The position numbers were made by a program, and so were the translations under genes. From positions 1 to 32,562 of the forward strand of contig CADDZA010000011.1 of NCBI GenBank assembly GCA_902812435.1: a stretch of DNA of 32,562 bases, given 5' to 3'. This DNA is from Clostridia bacterium (lineage in GTDB: Bacteria > Bacillota > DSM-12270 > Thermacetogeniales > Thermacetogeniaceae). The notes beneath the pieces are model-generated. The model ran no database searches and was not told where the DNA came from. It saw only the letters and a program-made list of their open reading frames with translations. Shown here in pieces: positions 8,411 to 16,962 of the stretch; within the stretch, counting starts at the first letter, position 1, and each line of letters starts with the position of its first letter.

Positions 8411-10171
8411 TTAGAACAGTCCGCTCACCTTGCCGGTCTTGACGTCTACATCGATCCTTCTGTAAGCCGGGTCGGAGCTGGTACCGGGCATGAGGCTGAT
8501 GGCACCGGCCATCGGGCAGAGGAACTTGGCTCCACCGTAGACCAGGATGTCGCGGATCGGGAGTCTCCAGCCCTTGGGCACACCCTTCCAGGTGGGCTCG
8601 TGGCTGAGGGACAGGTGGGTCTTCACCATCATGGTGGCGAAATCGGCATACTTCGGATCGGACTCGAACTTCTTAGCCTTTTCCTCGGCCAGCGGAGCCC
8701 AGTCGACACCGTCTGCTCCATAGACCTCCTTGGCGATGATCTCAACACGCTGCCGCAGCGGCATCTCGAGCGGATACAGGTACTTGAAGTCGACCTCTTC
8801 CTTGCAGGCATCCATGACGGCATCGGTCAGTTCGAGGGCGCCTTCGCCGCCCTTGAGCCAGTGCTCGGAGACGGCTGCACGGGCGCCGGCCTGCTCGGCA
8901 ATCCTCTTCACCAGGGCATGCTCTGCCGGGGTATCGGTGTAGAAGCTGTTGATGCAGACCACCGGTTTGATTCCGGATTTCTTGATCACGTTGATGAGGT
9001 GCACCATGTTCTCGCAGCCCTTCTCCAGGAGCCCCAGGTTTTCCTTGGTGTACTCTTCCGGAATCGGACGGCCGGGCACAACGGTCGGGCCACCACCGTG
9101 CATCTTGAGGGCACGGACGGTTGCCACCAGGATGGATACGTTCGGCTTCAGTCCGCTCAGGCGGCACTTCACATTCCAGAATTTCTCGAATCCAATGTCG
9201 GCGGCAAATCCGGACTCTGTGACGTGGTAATCGAACAGCTTCAGGCCGAGACGGTCGGCGATGATGGAGGACTGTCCGATGGCAATGTTCGCAAACGGGC
9301 CGGCATGGACGAATACAGGCTGATGCTCAATGGTGCAGCAGAGGGTCGGATTGATGGTGTTGCGCATCCAGGCGCACATTGCGCCGTCAACTTCCAGATC
9401 GGCCGTTGTGATCGGGTTGCCCTTCTTGTCATATGCCACAACAATCTTGCTGAGCCGGTCTCTTAGATCAGCCAGGTCCTTGGCAACCGCCAGAATGGCC
9501 ATTAACTCGGAGCTAACGGTAATGCCGAACTTGGACTGCATCAGGAAACCGTCTTTCTTTCCGCCGAGGCCGATGATGATGTTGCGCAACCCCTGGGCGG
9601 CGAAGTCGATGACCCAGCCCATTTCCACATTCTTCGGGTCGATGTCGAGTCTTCTGAGGTTGCGTTTTGCCAGTTCCTCATCTGTATAGTTCGCCTCGTG
9701 CTGCATCCTGGCGTTGAGGGCAACCATCGCCAGGTTGTGGGCGTTAGTGATGTCGTTGATATCCCCGGTCAGGCCGAGGGAAAACTCGGTCATCGGAATT
9801 AAGAGAGCATTTCCGCCGCCGGCAGCGGTACCCTTGATGTTCATGGTCGGACCGCCGGAGGGCTGGCGAATGGCGCCGCCAACGTTTTGGCCACGCTTGC
9901 CGAGACCTTCAATTATACCCATGGTGGTCGTTGTCTTGCCTTCGCCCAGCGGGGTCGGGGTGATGGCGGTGACTTCGATGTACTTGCCGTCGGGTTTGTC
10001 CTTCAGGCGCTCCATCACCTTCATGAAGTCAACCTTCGGTGTCCTCCCGTAAGGAATCAGTTCGTCTTTCTGGAGTCCCAGCATCTCCATGTACTTCTCT
10101 GGAGTGGGCATATCCTTTTCTGCTTCTTCGGCAATCTGCCAGTCTTTTAAAACAGTTGGATCCCAAGGCAT
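8411..10171 (-). CDS. fhs: Formate-tetrahydrofolate ligase, long form
   Basis: Joins formate to tetrahydrofolate using ATP, a step of the methyl branch of the Wood-Ljungdahl pathway and of one-carbon metabolism. The P-loop [11 protein letters not shown] is near residues 72-82, followed by [34 protein letters not shown] and [11 protein letters not shown]. At 586 residues it is about 30 longer than the acetogen enzyme, with extra segments after [10 protein letters not shown], after [11 protein letters not shown] and around [13 protein letters not shown]. The ATG at 10171 is chosen over one three codons earlier because GGGAG lies 9 bases before it and abuts the earlier ATG. It is monocistronic, with its own terminator. 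Confidence 0.94.
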   Translation of the reverse strand: MPWDPTVLKDWQIAEEAEKDMPTPEKYMEMLGLQKDELIPYGRTPKVDFMKVMERLKDKPDGKYIEVTAITPTPLGEGKTTTTMGIIEGLGKRGQNVGGAIRQPSGGPTMNIKGTAAGGGNALLIPMTEFSLGLTGDINDITNAHNLAMVALNARMQHEANYTDEELAKRNLRRLDIDPKNVEMGWVIDFAAQGLRNIIIGLGGKKDGFLMQSKFGITVSSELMAILAVAKDLADLRDRLSKIVVAYDKKGNPITTADLEVDGAMCAWMRNTINPTLCCTIEHQPVFVHAGPFANIAIGQSSIIADRLGLKLFDYHVTESGFAADIGFEKFWNVKCRLSGLKPNVSILVATVRALKMHGGGPTVVPGRPIPEEYTKENLGLLEKGCENMVHLINVIKKSGIKPVVCINSFYTDTPAEHALVKRIAEQAGARAAVSEHWLKGGEGALELTDAVMDACKEEVDFKYLYPLEMPLRQRVEIIAKEVYGADGVDWAPLAEEKAKKFESDPKYADFATMMVKTHLSLSHEPTWKGVPKGWRLPIRDILVYGGAKFLCPMAGAISLMPGTSSDPAYRRIDVDVKTGKVSGLF

Positions 10172-10180
10172 AAACAGCAT

Positions 10181-10510
10181 CTCCCTTCAACCAAAGTATG
10201 TTTCTAATTTCCGTCCAGGCTGCTTAAAACCAGAATAACTCGACCCCTATTCCTCCCAAAGAACACCCCCTTACTAACTTATCTAACGGTTGTTACCCCA
10301 TTTCTTGACGTATATTTTTCCCGGTTTTTAGGGTAACCACAAATGCGTATTCTACCGCCAAACCTGGTTGATATATCTTATTTTGATATATCTTAAGTGA
10401 AATTATATAAATACATATTCGCTGCTTATTTAAAATTTCCTACTTGTAGTAATATTAATTTTTTGTGACAAGCTTAGCAAGAAGCAACTTCAACATAGAG
10501 GATGCACCAT
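10181..10510. other. AT-rich intergenic region upstream of fhs
   Basis: About 330 bases without a gene. It holds a tandem 13-bp repeat (10368-10395, listed separately) and a short inverted repeat (GTTACCC 10292-10298 with GGGTAAC 10331-10337). The base composition is much richer in A/T than the neighbouring genes. I could not identify a convincing sigma-A promoter for fhs in it. Confidence 0.5.
10368..10395. repeat. Tandem 13-bp repeat upstream of fhs
   Basis: TTGATATATCTTA occurs exactly twice, at 10368-10380 and 10383-10395, a period of 15 bases. Each copy contains the palindrome GATATATC. The position, about 200 bases before the fhs start, fits a regulator-binding site, but no regulator is known. 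Confidence 0.6.
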
Positions 10511-10546
10511 GAAAAAAGAGCAACTCCAGATCATTTGGAATTGCTC
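10511..10546 (-). terminator. Rho-independent terminator after ndk
   Basis: On the minus strand a 10-bp stem with one G-T pair (GAGCAATTCC with GGAGTTGCTC, plus-strand 10518-10546) is followed by six T. It lies about 70 bases after the ndk stop and would end the spoIIE-tilS-ftsH-ndk gene string. Confidence 0.85.
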
Positions 10547-10614
10547 CGGTTGACGCCGGTGGATTCAACCGCGACTTTTGAAGGAAGCTGAAGGTCCACC
10601 CTTTTTAGTTTGTA

Positions 10615-11064
10615 TTATTCGTAGATCCAGGACTCCAGAGAAAGCCCGTAATCTAAGAGCTCGGACTCGTCAAAAAAAAGAGAGATCTCCCTGGCGGCGC
10701 TTTCCGGCGAATCCGACCCGTGGATGACGTTCCTCCCGACATCGATGCCGAAGCTTGCGCGAATCGTGCCGGGAGCCGCCTTGGCCGGGTCGGTGGCGCC
10801 CATCATCTGGCGCACGAGGCTGATACAGTTCCGCCCCTCTAGGACCATGGCTACCACCGGGGCTGAGGTGATGTACTCCACAAGCCCGTTGAAGAAGGGC
10901 TTGCCCTGGTGCTCGGCATAGTGCCGGGAAGCAAGTTCCTTCGTTATCCTGAGCATCTTCAAACCGACGAGCTTCAAGCCCCGGCGTTCAAAGCTGCGGA
11001 TGATTTCTCCCACCAGGTGACGCTGGACGCCGTCCGGCTTTACCATGACAAAGGTCCTTTCCAT
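10615..11064 (-). CDS. ndk: Nucleoside diphosphate kinase
   Basis: A 149-residue enzyme that balances nucleoside triphosphate pools by a ping-pong mechanism through a phosphohistidine. The catalytic His115 lies in NVIHGSDS, and the N terminus [12 protein letters not shown] is the usual first strand and loop. Length is typical. The GAGGA 9 bases upstream supports the start. It lies 15 bases downstream of ftsH and is followed by a terminator. Confidence 0.97.
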   Translation of the reverse strand: MERTFVMVKPDGVQRHLVGEIIRSFERRGLKLVGLKMLRITKELASRHYAEHQGKPFFNGLVEYITSAPVVAMVLEGRNCISLVRQMMGATDPAKAAPGTIRASFGIDVGRNVIHGSDSPESAAREISLFFDESELLDYGLSLESWIYE

Positions 11065-11079
11065 CTTCCGGAATCCTCC

Positions 11080-12900
11080 TCATGCCTGCTGCATCAGAAG
11101 CTCGAACTCCTGGCGTTCGATGGTCTCTTTCTCCATCAGGGTTCTGGCGATCAGATGCAGTTTATTCATGTTGTTTTCCAGGATCTCTTTCGCTCTCTGG
11201 TAGCACTTCTCGATCATCCGGTGCGCCTCCCTGTCGATGGAGTAGGCGATCTCCTCGCTGTAGTTCCGGTCGCGGGCGATGTCCCGCCCCAGGAACACCT
11301 GCTCCTCGGGACGGCCAAAAGTCATCGGGCCCAACTCCTCGGACATTCCGTACTCGGTGATCATCTGGCGCACGATACCGGTAGCCCGCTCCAGATCGTT
11401 CTTGGCGCCGGTGCTGATATCGTCCAGCACGAGGCTCTCCGATACACGCCCGCCCAGCAGGGTGGTGACCTCGTCGAGCAGGTGGGACCTGGTCAGGTAG
11501 TTCCTGTCCTCGGTCGGCAGCAGGAGGGTGTACCCGCCTGCTCTGCCTCGCGGGATAATCGAGATCTTGTGCACCGGATCCGTATGAGGCAGGAGACTCC
11601 CGACCACGGCGTGCCCCGCCTCATGGTAGGCCACCAGTCTCTTCTCTTCCTCGCTCATGACCCGGGACTTCTTCTCCGGCCCTGCGATTACCCGTTCTGT
11701 AGCATCCTCCAGGTCCTTCATGGAGATCTTTTTCCGGCCGCGCCTGGCGGCCAAGAGCGCCGCTTCATTCACCACGTTTGCCAGGTCGGCCCCTGTAAAG
11801 CCGGGGGTGCGGCGTGCCAGCACTTCGATGTCCACATCCTCCTCAAAGGACTTGCCGCGGAAGTGCACCTTCAGGATCTCCGTTCTTCCTTTGATGTCCG
11901 GCTTGTCAACGACCACATGCCTGTCGAAGCGGCCGGGACGCAGGAGGGCGGGATCGAGAATATCCGGCCTGTTGGTGGCTGCAATGATAATGATCCCCTC
12001 GTTGGAGTTAAAGCCGTCCATCTCCACAAGCAGCTGGTTCAGGGTTTGCTCACGCTCATCGTGGCCTCCACCCAACCCGGCGCCCCGGTGCCGGCCGACG
12101 GCGTCGATCTCGTCAACGAAGACAATGCACGGGGCGTTCTTCTTTGCCTGCTCGAAAAGGTCCCGCACCCTTGCGGCCCCAACCCCCACGAACATCTCCA
12201 CGAAATCGGAGCCGCTGATGCTGAAGAAGGGAACACCCGCCTCCCCGGCAACGGCGCGCGCCAGGAGGGTCTTGCCCGTACCGGGAGGGCCGTAAAGCAG
12301 TACCCCTTTGGGGATCTTCGCCCCGATGTCATTGTAACGTTTCGGGTCCTTGAGGAAATCCACTACTTCGTGCAATTCCTCTACAGCTTCGTCAACCCCC
12401 GCAACGTCGGCAAAGGTAACCCTCTTCTTGTCGGGTTCGAGCAGTCTCGCCCGGCTCCGGCCGAACTGCATCACCCGGTTGCCGCTCCCCTGGGTCTGCT
12501 GAAACATAAAAAGTACGAAGCCAACGATCAACAAGATCGGTAAAAACGTCGAAATCAGTCCCGCCCACCAGGGGGTACCCTGGTTCGGAACATATTTCAC
12601 CACTGTCTTGCCGGCACTCATTTTATCCGCCAGCAGTTTATGCAGGTTCGGATCATTGGCCGGGGCATAGGTGGTAAACTTCTCCTTATCTGCGGTCACA
12701 CCCTCGACGTGGAAGCCCCCTTCACCGTCATTCTTCAAGGTTATTTCCTTAATTTTTCCCTCATTAAGTTGCGTATAAAAATGATTATAAGTCCAATCCT
12801 TCGTTTCGGTTTGGGGTGGCATCGCCAGCTTGATGGCAAATACGGCAAATAAAATGACCATCAGATAGATCATGAGATTTTTCAGGACGCGACTCACCAT
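11080..12900 (-). CDS. ftsH: ATP-dependent zinc metalloprotease FtsH
   Basis: A membrane-anchored AAA+ protease that degrades misfolded and regulatory membrane proteins. From the chosen start it has 606 residues: a first membrane helix (about residues 9-26), an extracytoplasmic domain, a second helix (about 112-133), Walker A GPPGTGKT (204-211), Walker [10 protein letters not shown], the arginine-finger region LLRPGRFDR, and the zinc site HEAGH (426-430). The frame extends 19 codons upstream, but GGAGG sits just before the ATG at 12900 and the longer N terminus looks non-native. A GTG one codon later would give better spacing. Confidence 0.96.
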   Translation of the reverse strand: MVSRVLKNLMIYLMVILFAVFAIKLAMPPQTETKDWTYNHFYTQLNEGKIKEITLKNDGEGGFHVEGVTADKEKFTTYAPANDPNLHKLLADKMSAGKTVVKYVPNQGTPWWAGLISTFLPILLIVGFVLFMFQQTQGSGNRVMQFGRSRARLLEPDKKRVTFADVAGVDEAVEELHEVVDFLKDPKRYNDIGAKIPKGVLLYGPPGTGKTLLARAVAGEAGVPFFSISGSDFVEMFVGVGAARVRDLFEQAKKNAPCIVFVDEIDAVGRHRGAGLGGGHDEREQTLNQLLVEMDGFNSNEGIIIIAATNRPDILDPALLRPGRFDRHVVVDKPDIKGRTEILKVHFRGKSFEEDVDIEVLARRTPGFTGADLANVVNEAALLAARRGRKKISMKDLEDATERVIAGPEKKSRVMSEEEKRLVAYHEAGHAVVGSLLPHTDPVHKISIIPRGRAGGYTLLLPTEDRNYLTRSHLLDEVTTLLGGRVSESLVLDDISTGAKNDLERATGIVRQMITEYGMSEELGPMTFGRPEEQVFLGRDIARDRNYSEEIAYSIDREAHRMIEKCYQRAKEILENNMNKLHLIARTLMEKETIERQEFELLMQQA

Positions 12901-12973
12901 ACCCCTCCTTTCTATTGCATTCTTTAGATCTGCAGTCCATCCTTTGAATTTTAACATGTTTCAACAATAAATT

Positions 12974-14383
12974 TCAATTTTTAATAAAATGCAGCATGAG
13001 CACACGCCTGGTTTCAGGAGTGACAAGAGCATCCCGGCTTCTCCGGCAGCCCACCGCCCAGTAGATCTCCCCGTCGGAGGCAACAAGGGGCACCTGTTCC
13101 CTCTCTTCCCGGGGAATCTTCAGGTCGCCGAAGAGCTTCTTGATCTTCTTGCTGCCTTCCATTCCGAAAGGGCGTATCCGGTCCCCCGGCCGGCGTGTCC
13201 GTACGTAAAGGGGGAGTTTGATTTTATCGTAATCGAAAAAAGCCCGGTGGCTCGAGCCGCGGAAATTGAGCAAACCCATTTCCTGCCCGGGCTCCCGGTC
13301 AATGATACTGGCGTGCACGGTAACCCCCAATGCAGGCACACGGGTCTCGCCGGGTATTGCGATTTGCTGCTCCACAAACGGGTGAGGCGAAAAACTCTCC
13401 GGGACTTTATGAATGATGAAATCCTGATAGCTCTTCCGCACCCTGACTCCGCCCGGCAGGTGTATCTCTCCTCCAACCGGCCCCCCGGCCAGCAGGGCAA
13501 GGCAATCTTCCACGTGCAGGTAACCGAAATCCTTCATGTTTCCGGCTGCATCCAACACGGCAGCGCGAAGCAGGCGTCGCTGTACTGCAAGGGGAAGACC
13601 AAGGAAGCCGGGGAGGTCAAGCCTGACTTCCTCTGCCCGCCTTTCTTTTACCAGTTTCCCGGCGATCTTAAGGGCGTAATCATTCAAAAAGCTGTCCTCC
13701 TCCCCTATAATATCGCCGAGCCGGAGCAGTGCCTGCTCCACTTGAGGGTTGAATTCCTTCTTCAGTAAAGGAAGCAGTTGATGCCTAACCTTATTGCGAA
13801 GGTAATTCGTTGACAGGTTGGAGGGATCGATGCGCCAGGTGAGCCCCGCCCTCCTGCAGTAGTCCTCGATCTCCTCCCTGGTTGCGCAGAGCAGGGGGCG
13901 CACCACCGGGCCGTTTTGCACCGGGATGCCCGATAGACCCGAGGGCCCCGTCCCGCGCAGGAGGTTCAAAAGAATTGTTTCCACCCGGTCGCCGGCATGG
14001 TGCGCCACTGCGATCCTTTCCGCACCGACCTTCCGGGCCACATAGTGGAGAAACCGGTAACGGGCAAACCTGCCGGCGTCCTCGATGCCGGTCTTCATTC
14101 TTGCAGCAAGCTGCTTCACGTCGGCGTAACCGATGGTTACAGGGACCCCCAAGCGGTGTGCGAGCCTCTGCACGAAGCGGGCATCATCCCCGGCCTCGGG
14201 GCGCAGGAGGTGGTTGAGATGGGCCACGTGGAGTGACAGGGAAAGGGAGTCCAGTTCCTTTAAGACATGAAGCAGGGCAACCGAATCCGCCCCGCCGGAA
14301 ACGCCGACCACAACCCTCATCCCGGGTCTCAGGAGTTGGTGGCTCTCAATAAATCTTAATATCCTTTCCTGAAAATCCCCCAT
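12974..14383 (-). CDS. tilS: tRNA(Ile)-lysidine synthase
   Basis: Modifies the wobble cytidine of tRNA-Ile(CAU) to lysidine so that it reads AUA and is charged with isoleucine. The PP-loop SGGADS is at residues 29-34, followed by HVAHLNHLLRPEAG, the HHAGDRVETILLNLLRGTG segment and GPVVRPLL. The C-terminal TilS domain includes RRPGDRIRPFG and KKIKKLFGDLKIPREER. At 469 residues it is of full length. AAGGAG precedes the ATG. It lies between spoIIE and ftsH; the hpt gene often found between tilS and ftsH is absent. Confidence 0.96.
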   Translation of the reverse strand: MGDFQERILRFIESHQLLRPGMRVVVGVSGGADSVALLHVLKELDSLSLSLHVAHLNHLLRPEAGDDARFVQRLAHRLGVPVTIGYADVKQLAARMKTGIEDAGRFARYRFLHYVARKVGAERIAVAHHAGDRVETILLNLLRGTGPSGLSGIPVQNGPVVRPLLCATREEIEDYCRRAGLTWRIDPSNLSTNYLRNKVRHQLLPLLKKEFNPQVEQALLRLGDIIGEEDSFLNDYALKIAGKLVKERRAEEVRLDLPGFLGLPLAVQRRLLRAAVLDAAGNMKDFGYLHVEDCLALLAGGPVGGEIHLPGGVRVRKSYQDFIIHKVPESFSPHPFVEQQIAIPGETRVPALGVTVHASIIDREPGQEMGLLNFRGSSHRAFFDYDKIKLPLYVRTRRPGDRIRPFGMEGSKKIKKLFGDLKIPREEREQVPLVASDGEIYWAVGCRRSRDALVTPETRRVLMLHFIKN

Positions 14384-14398
14384 ATCGGATATTCTCCT

Positions 14399-16015
14399 TC
14401 ACCCCACTTCGCACTCGCCGCAGAAACGGGCCACCAGGACGGTCATGTCATCCCGGTTTTGGGAACCACCGTTTTTCAGGGCACGCTTCAGGATCAGATC
14501 GGCGACGACCTGGGGTTCTTCAACGGGGATCTCCTGAAGAAAACTGTAAAGCCAGCCGCCCGGGGCGGTCCCTTCCTGTTCCGCCTCGGTTATCCCGTCG
14601 GTCACCATGACCAGTATATCTCCCGGCAGGATCTCTCTCCTCAACACCTCTGTCTCAAGCCTGTCCAGGATCCCCGCCGGCCAGCAGGCAGACCTGACCA
14701 TCTCCACGCTGTCGTTCCTTTTGATAAAACTGGGAGGCGCACCCGCCTTTAAAAAATCTACCGACCTGGCGCTCAGGTCTATCAGGGCGAGATCGATGGT
14801 AGCCGCACTCTCTTCGCCGCCCCGCAGGTAGAGACCGGTGTTCACAACCCCCGCCGCCACCTCCGGCGGGTTACCATTACCTATTAATTGTTCCATCATT
14901 TTTATCACAATCCTGCTTTCCCGTGCAGCATTGATCCCCGCCCCCATTCCGTCGCTCACGATCAGCAAGAGGCGCTGCAGGTCAAGGTGTGCGATCGCAA
15001 GGCTGTCTCCGCAGAGGGGTTCGGCGGGCTTTGCCCTCTGGGAAAAGCCGATCTCCGCCTGGAGTTGCGCTAATTTACCGGGCAGTTTAGGCTTTTCTTT
15101 TCCAAGCAACCGTTCCAGAAAGGGCGAGCATAACAGGTACAACCCCGCCGCGAAACCGCTGGCGATCAGGTGGCCGGCCAGTGTCACCTGGGTTTCGTAA
15201 AAAAAAGAAAACAGGAGGCCCGCCAGGACAAAACCGAACAGCACACCGGTACGCCCCAGGTTTTTCAGAATGCCGGAGCAGAAACCGGTCCCGGCGTAAA
15301 AGCCTATCCGAGGAAGCATCTGCCAGAGATCCCCAACCAGCAGGCCGAGAAGGACTCCCGCCGCCGCACCCCAGGGTGCTCCCCAGCCAGCGGCAATAAG
15401 CAACAACAGGCCGCGCACCAGTACCTCCCGGATTTCCACAGGGCCTATCCGCAGGTTCCCCAGACCGCACAAAACCAGGAACAATAGGAGAAGGGGGCGG
15501 GCGAATTCTTTTTTCTCTAACCTGAAATCTGTTAAAACGTAATAGAAGGGAAGGGTGAACAGTCCGGCCAGCACCGATTCGCTCAACAGGCCGGGGAAAA
15601 CCCCGGTACTTTTTTTCAAGAATAGGTGAAGGCCTGTTTTGATCAAAAGATTAATGCCTCCGGCGGTTACAGGGAGAGTAGCGAGGGGAACCCTGCTACC
15701 ACTTTTCTGCAGCCGGAGGGTCAGAAAAGCCGCAGCCACCGCTGTCAGGGCGTCACCCAGGGGATTTATCAGCGAATAGGCGTCGCCTCTTGTAAAAATT
15801 CCGAGCAGCAAGCCCCCAAGCAGCGGCCACGCCGGCCGTTCCGGGAGGAAGGGCGAAACCACCGCCAGAGCGGTTGAAAAGGGGGCGAGTCCTCCCAGGA
15901 TCGACCGGCCTGCAGCCAAACCTATTACAAAATGGAACAGGTACTGGCAGATGGCCAGGCGCTGCGCCAGAAATCCGTCTATGGCCTGCCGAAATCGGAC
16001 ATAACCTGCATTCAT
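14399..16015 (-). CDS. spoIIE: Stage II sporulation protein E, compact form
   Basis: A PP2C-type serine phosphatase that dephosphorylates SpoIIAA and so activates sigma-F in the forespore. Residues 1-300 are a polytopic membrane domain of about ten hydrophobic segments. The phosphatase covers about 320-538: GDSLAIAHL, SDGMGAG (355-361), TIDLALIDL, GAPPSFIKR, VTDGITEAE and RDDMTVLVARF. Bacillus subtilis SpoIIE has about 827 residues, with a long central region for self-assembly and FtsZ contact. Here only a linker of about 20 residues separates membrane and phosphatase domains. The frame is intact, so this is a shorter protein, not a broken gene. Confidence 0.93.
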   Translation of the reverse strand: MNAGYVRFRQAIDGFLAQRLAICQYLFHFVIGLAAGRSILGGLAPFSTALAVVSPFLPERPAWPLLGGLLLGIFTRGDAYSLINPLGDALTAVAAAFLTLRLQKSGSRVPLATLPVTAGGINLLIKTGLHLFLKKSTGVFPGLLSESVLAGLFTLPFYYVLTDFRLEKKEFARPLLLLFLVLCGLGNLRIGPVEIREVLVRGLLLLIAAGWGAPWGAAAGVLLGLLVGDLWQMLPRIGFYAGTGFCSGILKNLGRTGVLFGFVLAGLLFSFFYETQVTLAGHLIASGFAAGLYLLCSPFLERLLGKEKPKLPGKLAQLQAEIGFSQRAKPAEPLCGDSLAIAHLDLQRLLLIVSDGMGAGINAARESRIVIKMMEQLIGNGNPPEVAAGVVNTGLYLRGGEESAATIDLALIDLSARSVDFLKAGAPPSFIKRNDSVEMVRSACWPAGILDRLETEVLRREILPGDILVMVTDGITEAEQEGTAPGGWLYSFLQEIPVEEPQVVADLILKRALKNGGSQNRDDMTVLVARFCGECEVG

Positions 16016-16058
16016 GCGGCTGCTCCTAGCTGGATTATTTTGTCTCTCAATTTAAATC

Positions 16059-16125
16059 ATTATAATATACGGGGATCCAGAAATAAGTAGTATCCTGGCG
16101 GACAGGATGAAAAAAGGCCGACAAA
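16059..16125 (-). promoter_or_regulatory. Candidate spoIIE promoter with a Spo0A-box-like site
   Basis: A perfect -10 TATAAT (plus-strand 16059-16064) lies 43 bases before the spoIIE start on the minus strand. No good -35 stands at 17-18 bases. About 55 bases upstream the minus strand reads TTTTGTCGG (around 16119-16126), close to the Spo0A box TTTTGTCGAA. That arrangement would fit Spo0A-dependent control as known for spoIIE in Bacillus. The T-run of the tRNA terminator overlaps the box, so it may be chance. Confidence 0.35.
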
Positions 16126-16156
16126 AAACAACAATCCCCGTCTCTTTCAGACGGGG
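16120..16156 (-). terminator. Rho-independent terminator of the tRNA cluster
   Basis: On the minus strand an 8-bp stem (CCCCGTCT with AGACGGGG, plus-strand 16136-16156) with a 5-base loop is followed by ATTGTTGTTTTTTG. It starts 8 bases after the tRNA-Glu CCA. Confidence 0.88.
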
Positions 16157-16164
16157 AAAATATC

Positions 16165-16240
16165 TGGTGACCCGTAGGGGATTCGAACCCCTGTTACCGG
16201 CGTGAAAGGCCGGTGTCTTAGACCGCTTGACTAACGGGCC
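16165..16240 (-). tRNA. tRNA-Glu(TTC)
   Basis: A 76-base cloverleaf with encoded CCA. The 7-bp acceptor stem pairs GGCCCGT with ACGGGTC. The anticodon loop CTTTCAC on a CCGGC/GCCGG stem gives anticodon TTC. The T-arm contains GGTTCGAATCC. Last of three tRNA genes on the minus strand. Confidence 0.97.
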
Positions 16241-16254
16241 ACTTCTTTTCTTTT

Positions 16255-16331
16255 TGGTAGCGGCGGCTGGATTCGAACCAGCGACACTGCGGGTATGAAC
16301 CGCATGCTCTGACCAGCTGAGCTACGCCGCC
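16255..16331 (-). tRNA. tRNA-Met(CAT), elongator
   Basis: A 77-base cloverleaf with encoded CCA. The acceptor stem GGCGGCG pairs with CGCCGCT, with a G1-U72 wobble as in the Bacillus elongator tRNA-Met. The anticodon loop TTCATAC on a TGCGG/CCGCA stem gives CAT. It lacks the three G-C pairs of the initiator, and the acceptor differs from tRNA-Ile(CAT). Confidence 0.93.
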
Positions 16332-16342
16332 GCAGTATACTT

Positions 16343-16418
16343 TGGTAGCGGGGGCTGGATTCGAACCAGCGACCTTCGGGTTATGAGCCCGACGAGCTGA
16401 CCGCTGCTCCACCCCGCA
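16343..16418 (-). tRNA. Initiator tRNA-fMet(CAT)
   Basis: A 76-base cloverleaf with encoded CCA. Three consecutive G-C pairs flank the anticodon loop (GGG CTCATAA CCC), the hallmark of initiator tRNA, and the D-stem has A11-U24. The acceptor stem from position 2 pairs GCGGGG with CCCCGC. Position 1 is T and position 72 is T, so the end is unpaired; most bacterial initiators have C1-A72. Confidence 0.95.
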
Positions 16419-16437
16419 CCGTCTTTCACAGTTATAA

Positions 16438-16466
16438 ATTATGCCCGAAAACAAAATTCCTGTCAA
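16438..16466 (-). promoter_or_regulatory. Sigma-A promoter of the tRNA cluster
   Basis: On the minus strand a perfect TTGACA (plus-strand 16461-16466) and CATAAT (16438-16443) are separated by 17 bases. The -10 lies 20 bases upstream of the mature initiator tRNA. Confidence 0.85.
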
Positions 16467-16962
16467 GTGGTTGTCGCACTGAGCTATCCCCACTTTTTTA
16501 GCCAGTCCTGCCTAAGAGATCCGCCACGTACCTGAAAGCTAAGAACTTTAAGAAAGAGTAGTTTACTTACTTAAGTTTCTTCAGGCAGGTTAGATTTGTT
16601 TGAGCAATCCATCTCCCCTTCGGTAAGATTTTTCCACGAGTTGACACGCTGCGTGACGATAAAATTCTCTCTTAATGCAGCAGGAAATCTCGTTGTGAAA
16701 GCGAAAGTAATACCTTATATACCAGCCAGGCGAAACCGGCAGCATAGCGGTTCCCATTAAAGCAGAGATAAGGGAAGCCACGAAGGTCTACCGCGAGATA
16801 CATCAGTTTTTATGGCCTTTGTTTTTTACAAGCTATGGAAGCTAAATAGTGCGGTAGAAAAGCGGAAAGGAGCGTGAGGGTCGAAAGTAGCCGTAACATT
16901 GGTCTACCGGTGATATTAAGGATTTCGCGGCTTTTCTAACTAGGCACAAGGGAGGAGAAAGA
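16467..16962. other. Long non-coding leader upstream of the [FeFe] hydrogenase
   Basis: About 500 bases with no credible gene. A candidate sigma-A promoter on the plus strand is TTGTGA (16693-16698), 17 bases, TATATA (16716-16721). GGTCTACCG occurs at 16785-16793 and again at 16901-16909, with a shorter inverted copy (GCGGTAGA, 16851-16858). An imperfect hairpin joins 16531-16552 with 16570-16585, and CCTGCCT (16507-16513) can pair with AGGCAGG (16583-16589) instead, so two structures compete. A strong AGGGAGGAG precedes the hydrogenase ATG. Confidence 0.5.

Noticed and set aside
10561-10614. T-box-like GGGTGGACC after ndk
   Set aside because: It lies downstream of the ndk stop, lacks the antiterminator consensus and is followed by an ordinary terminator.
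16219-16420. Protein-coding frame across the tRNA genes
   Set aside because: The open frame is a translation of the tRNA genes themselves.
16590-16781. 63-codon minus-strand ORF in the hydrogenase leader
   Set aside because: No ribosome-binding site or recognisable motif, and its composition looks like random translation of non-coding DNA.
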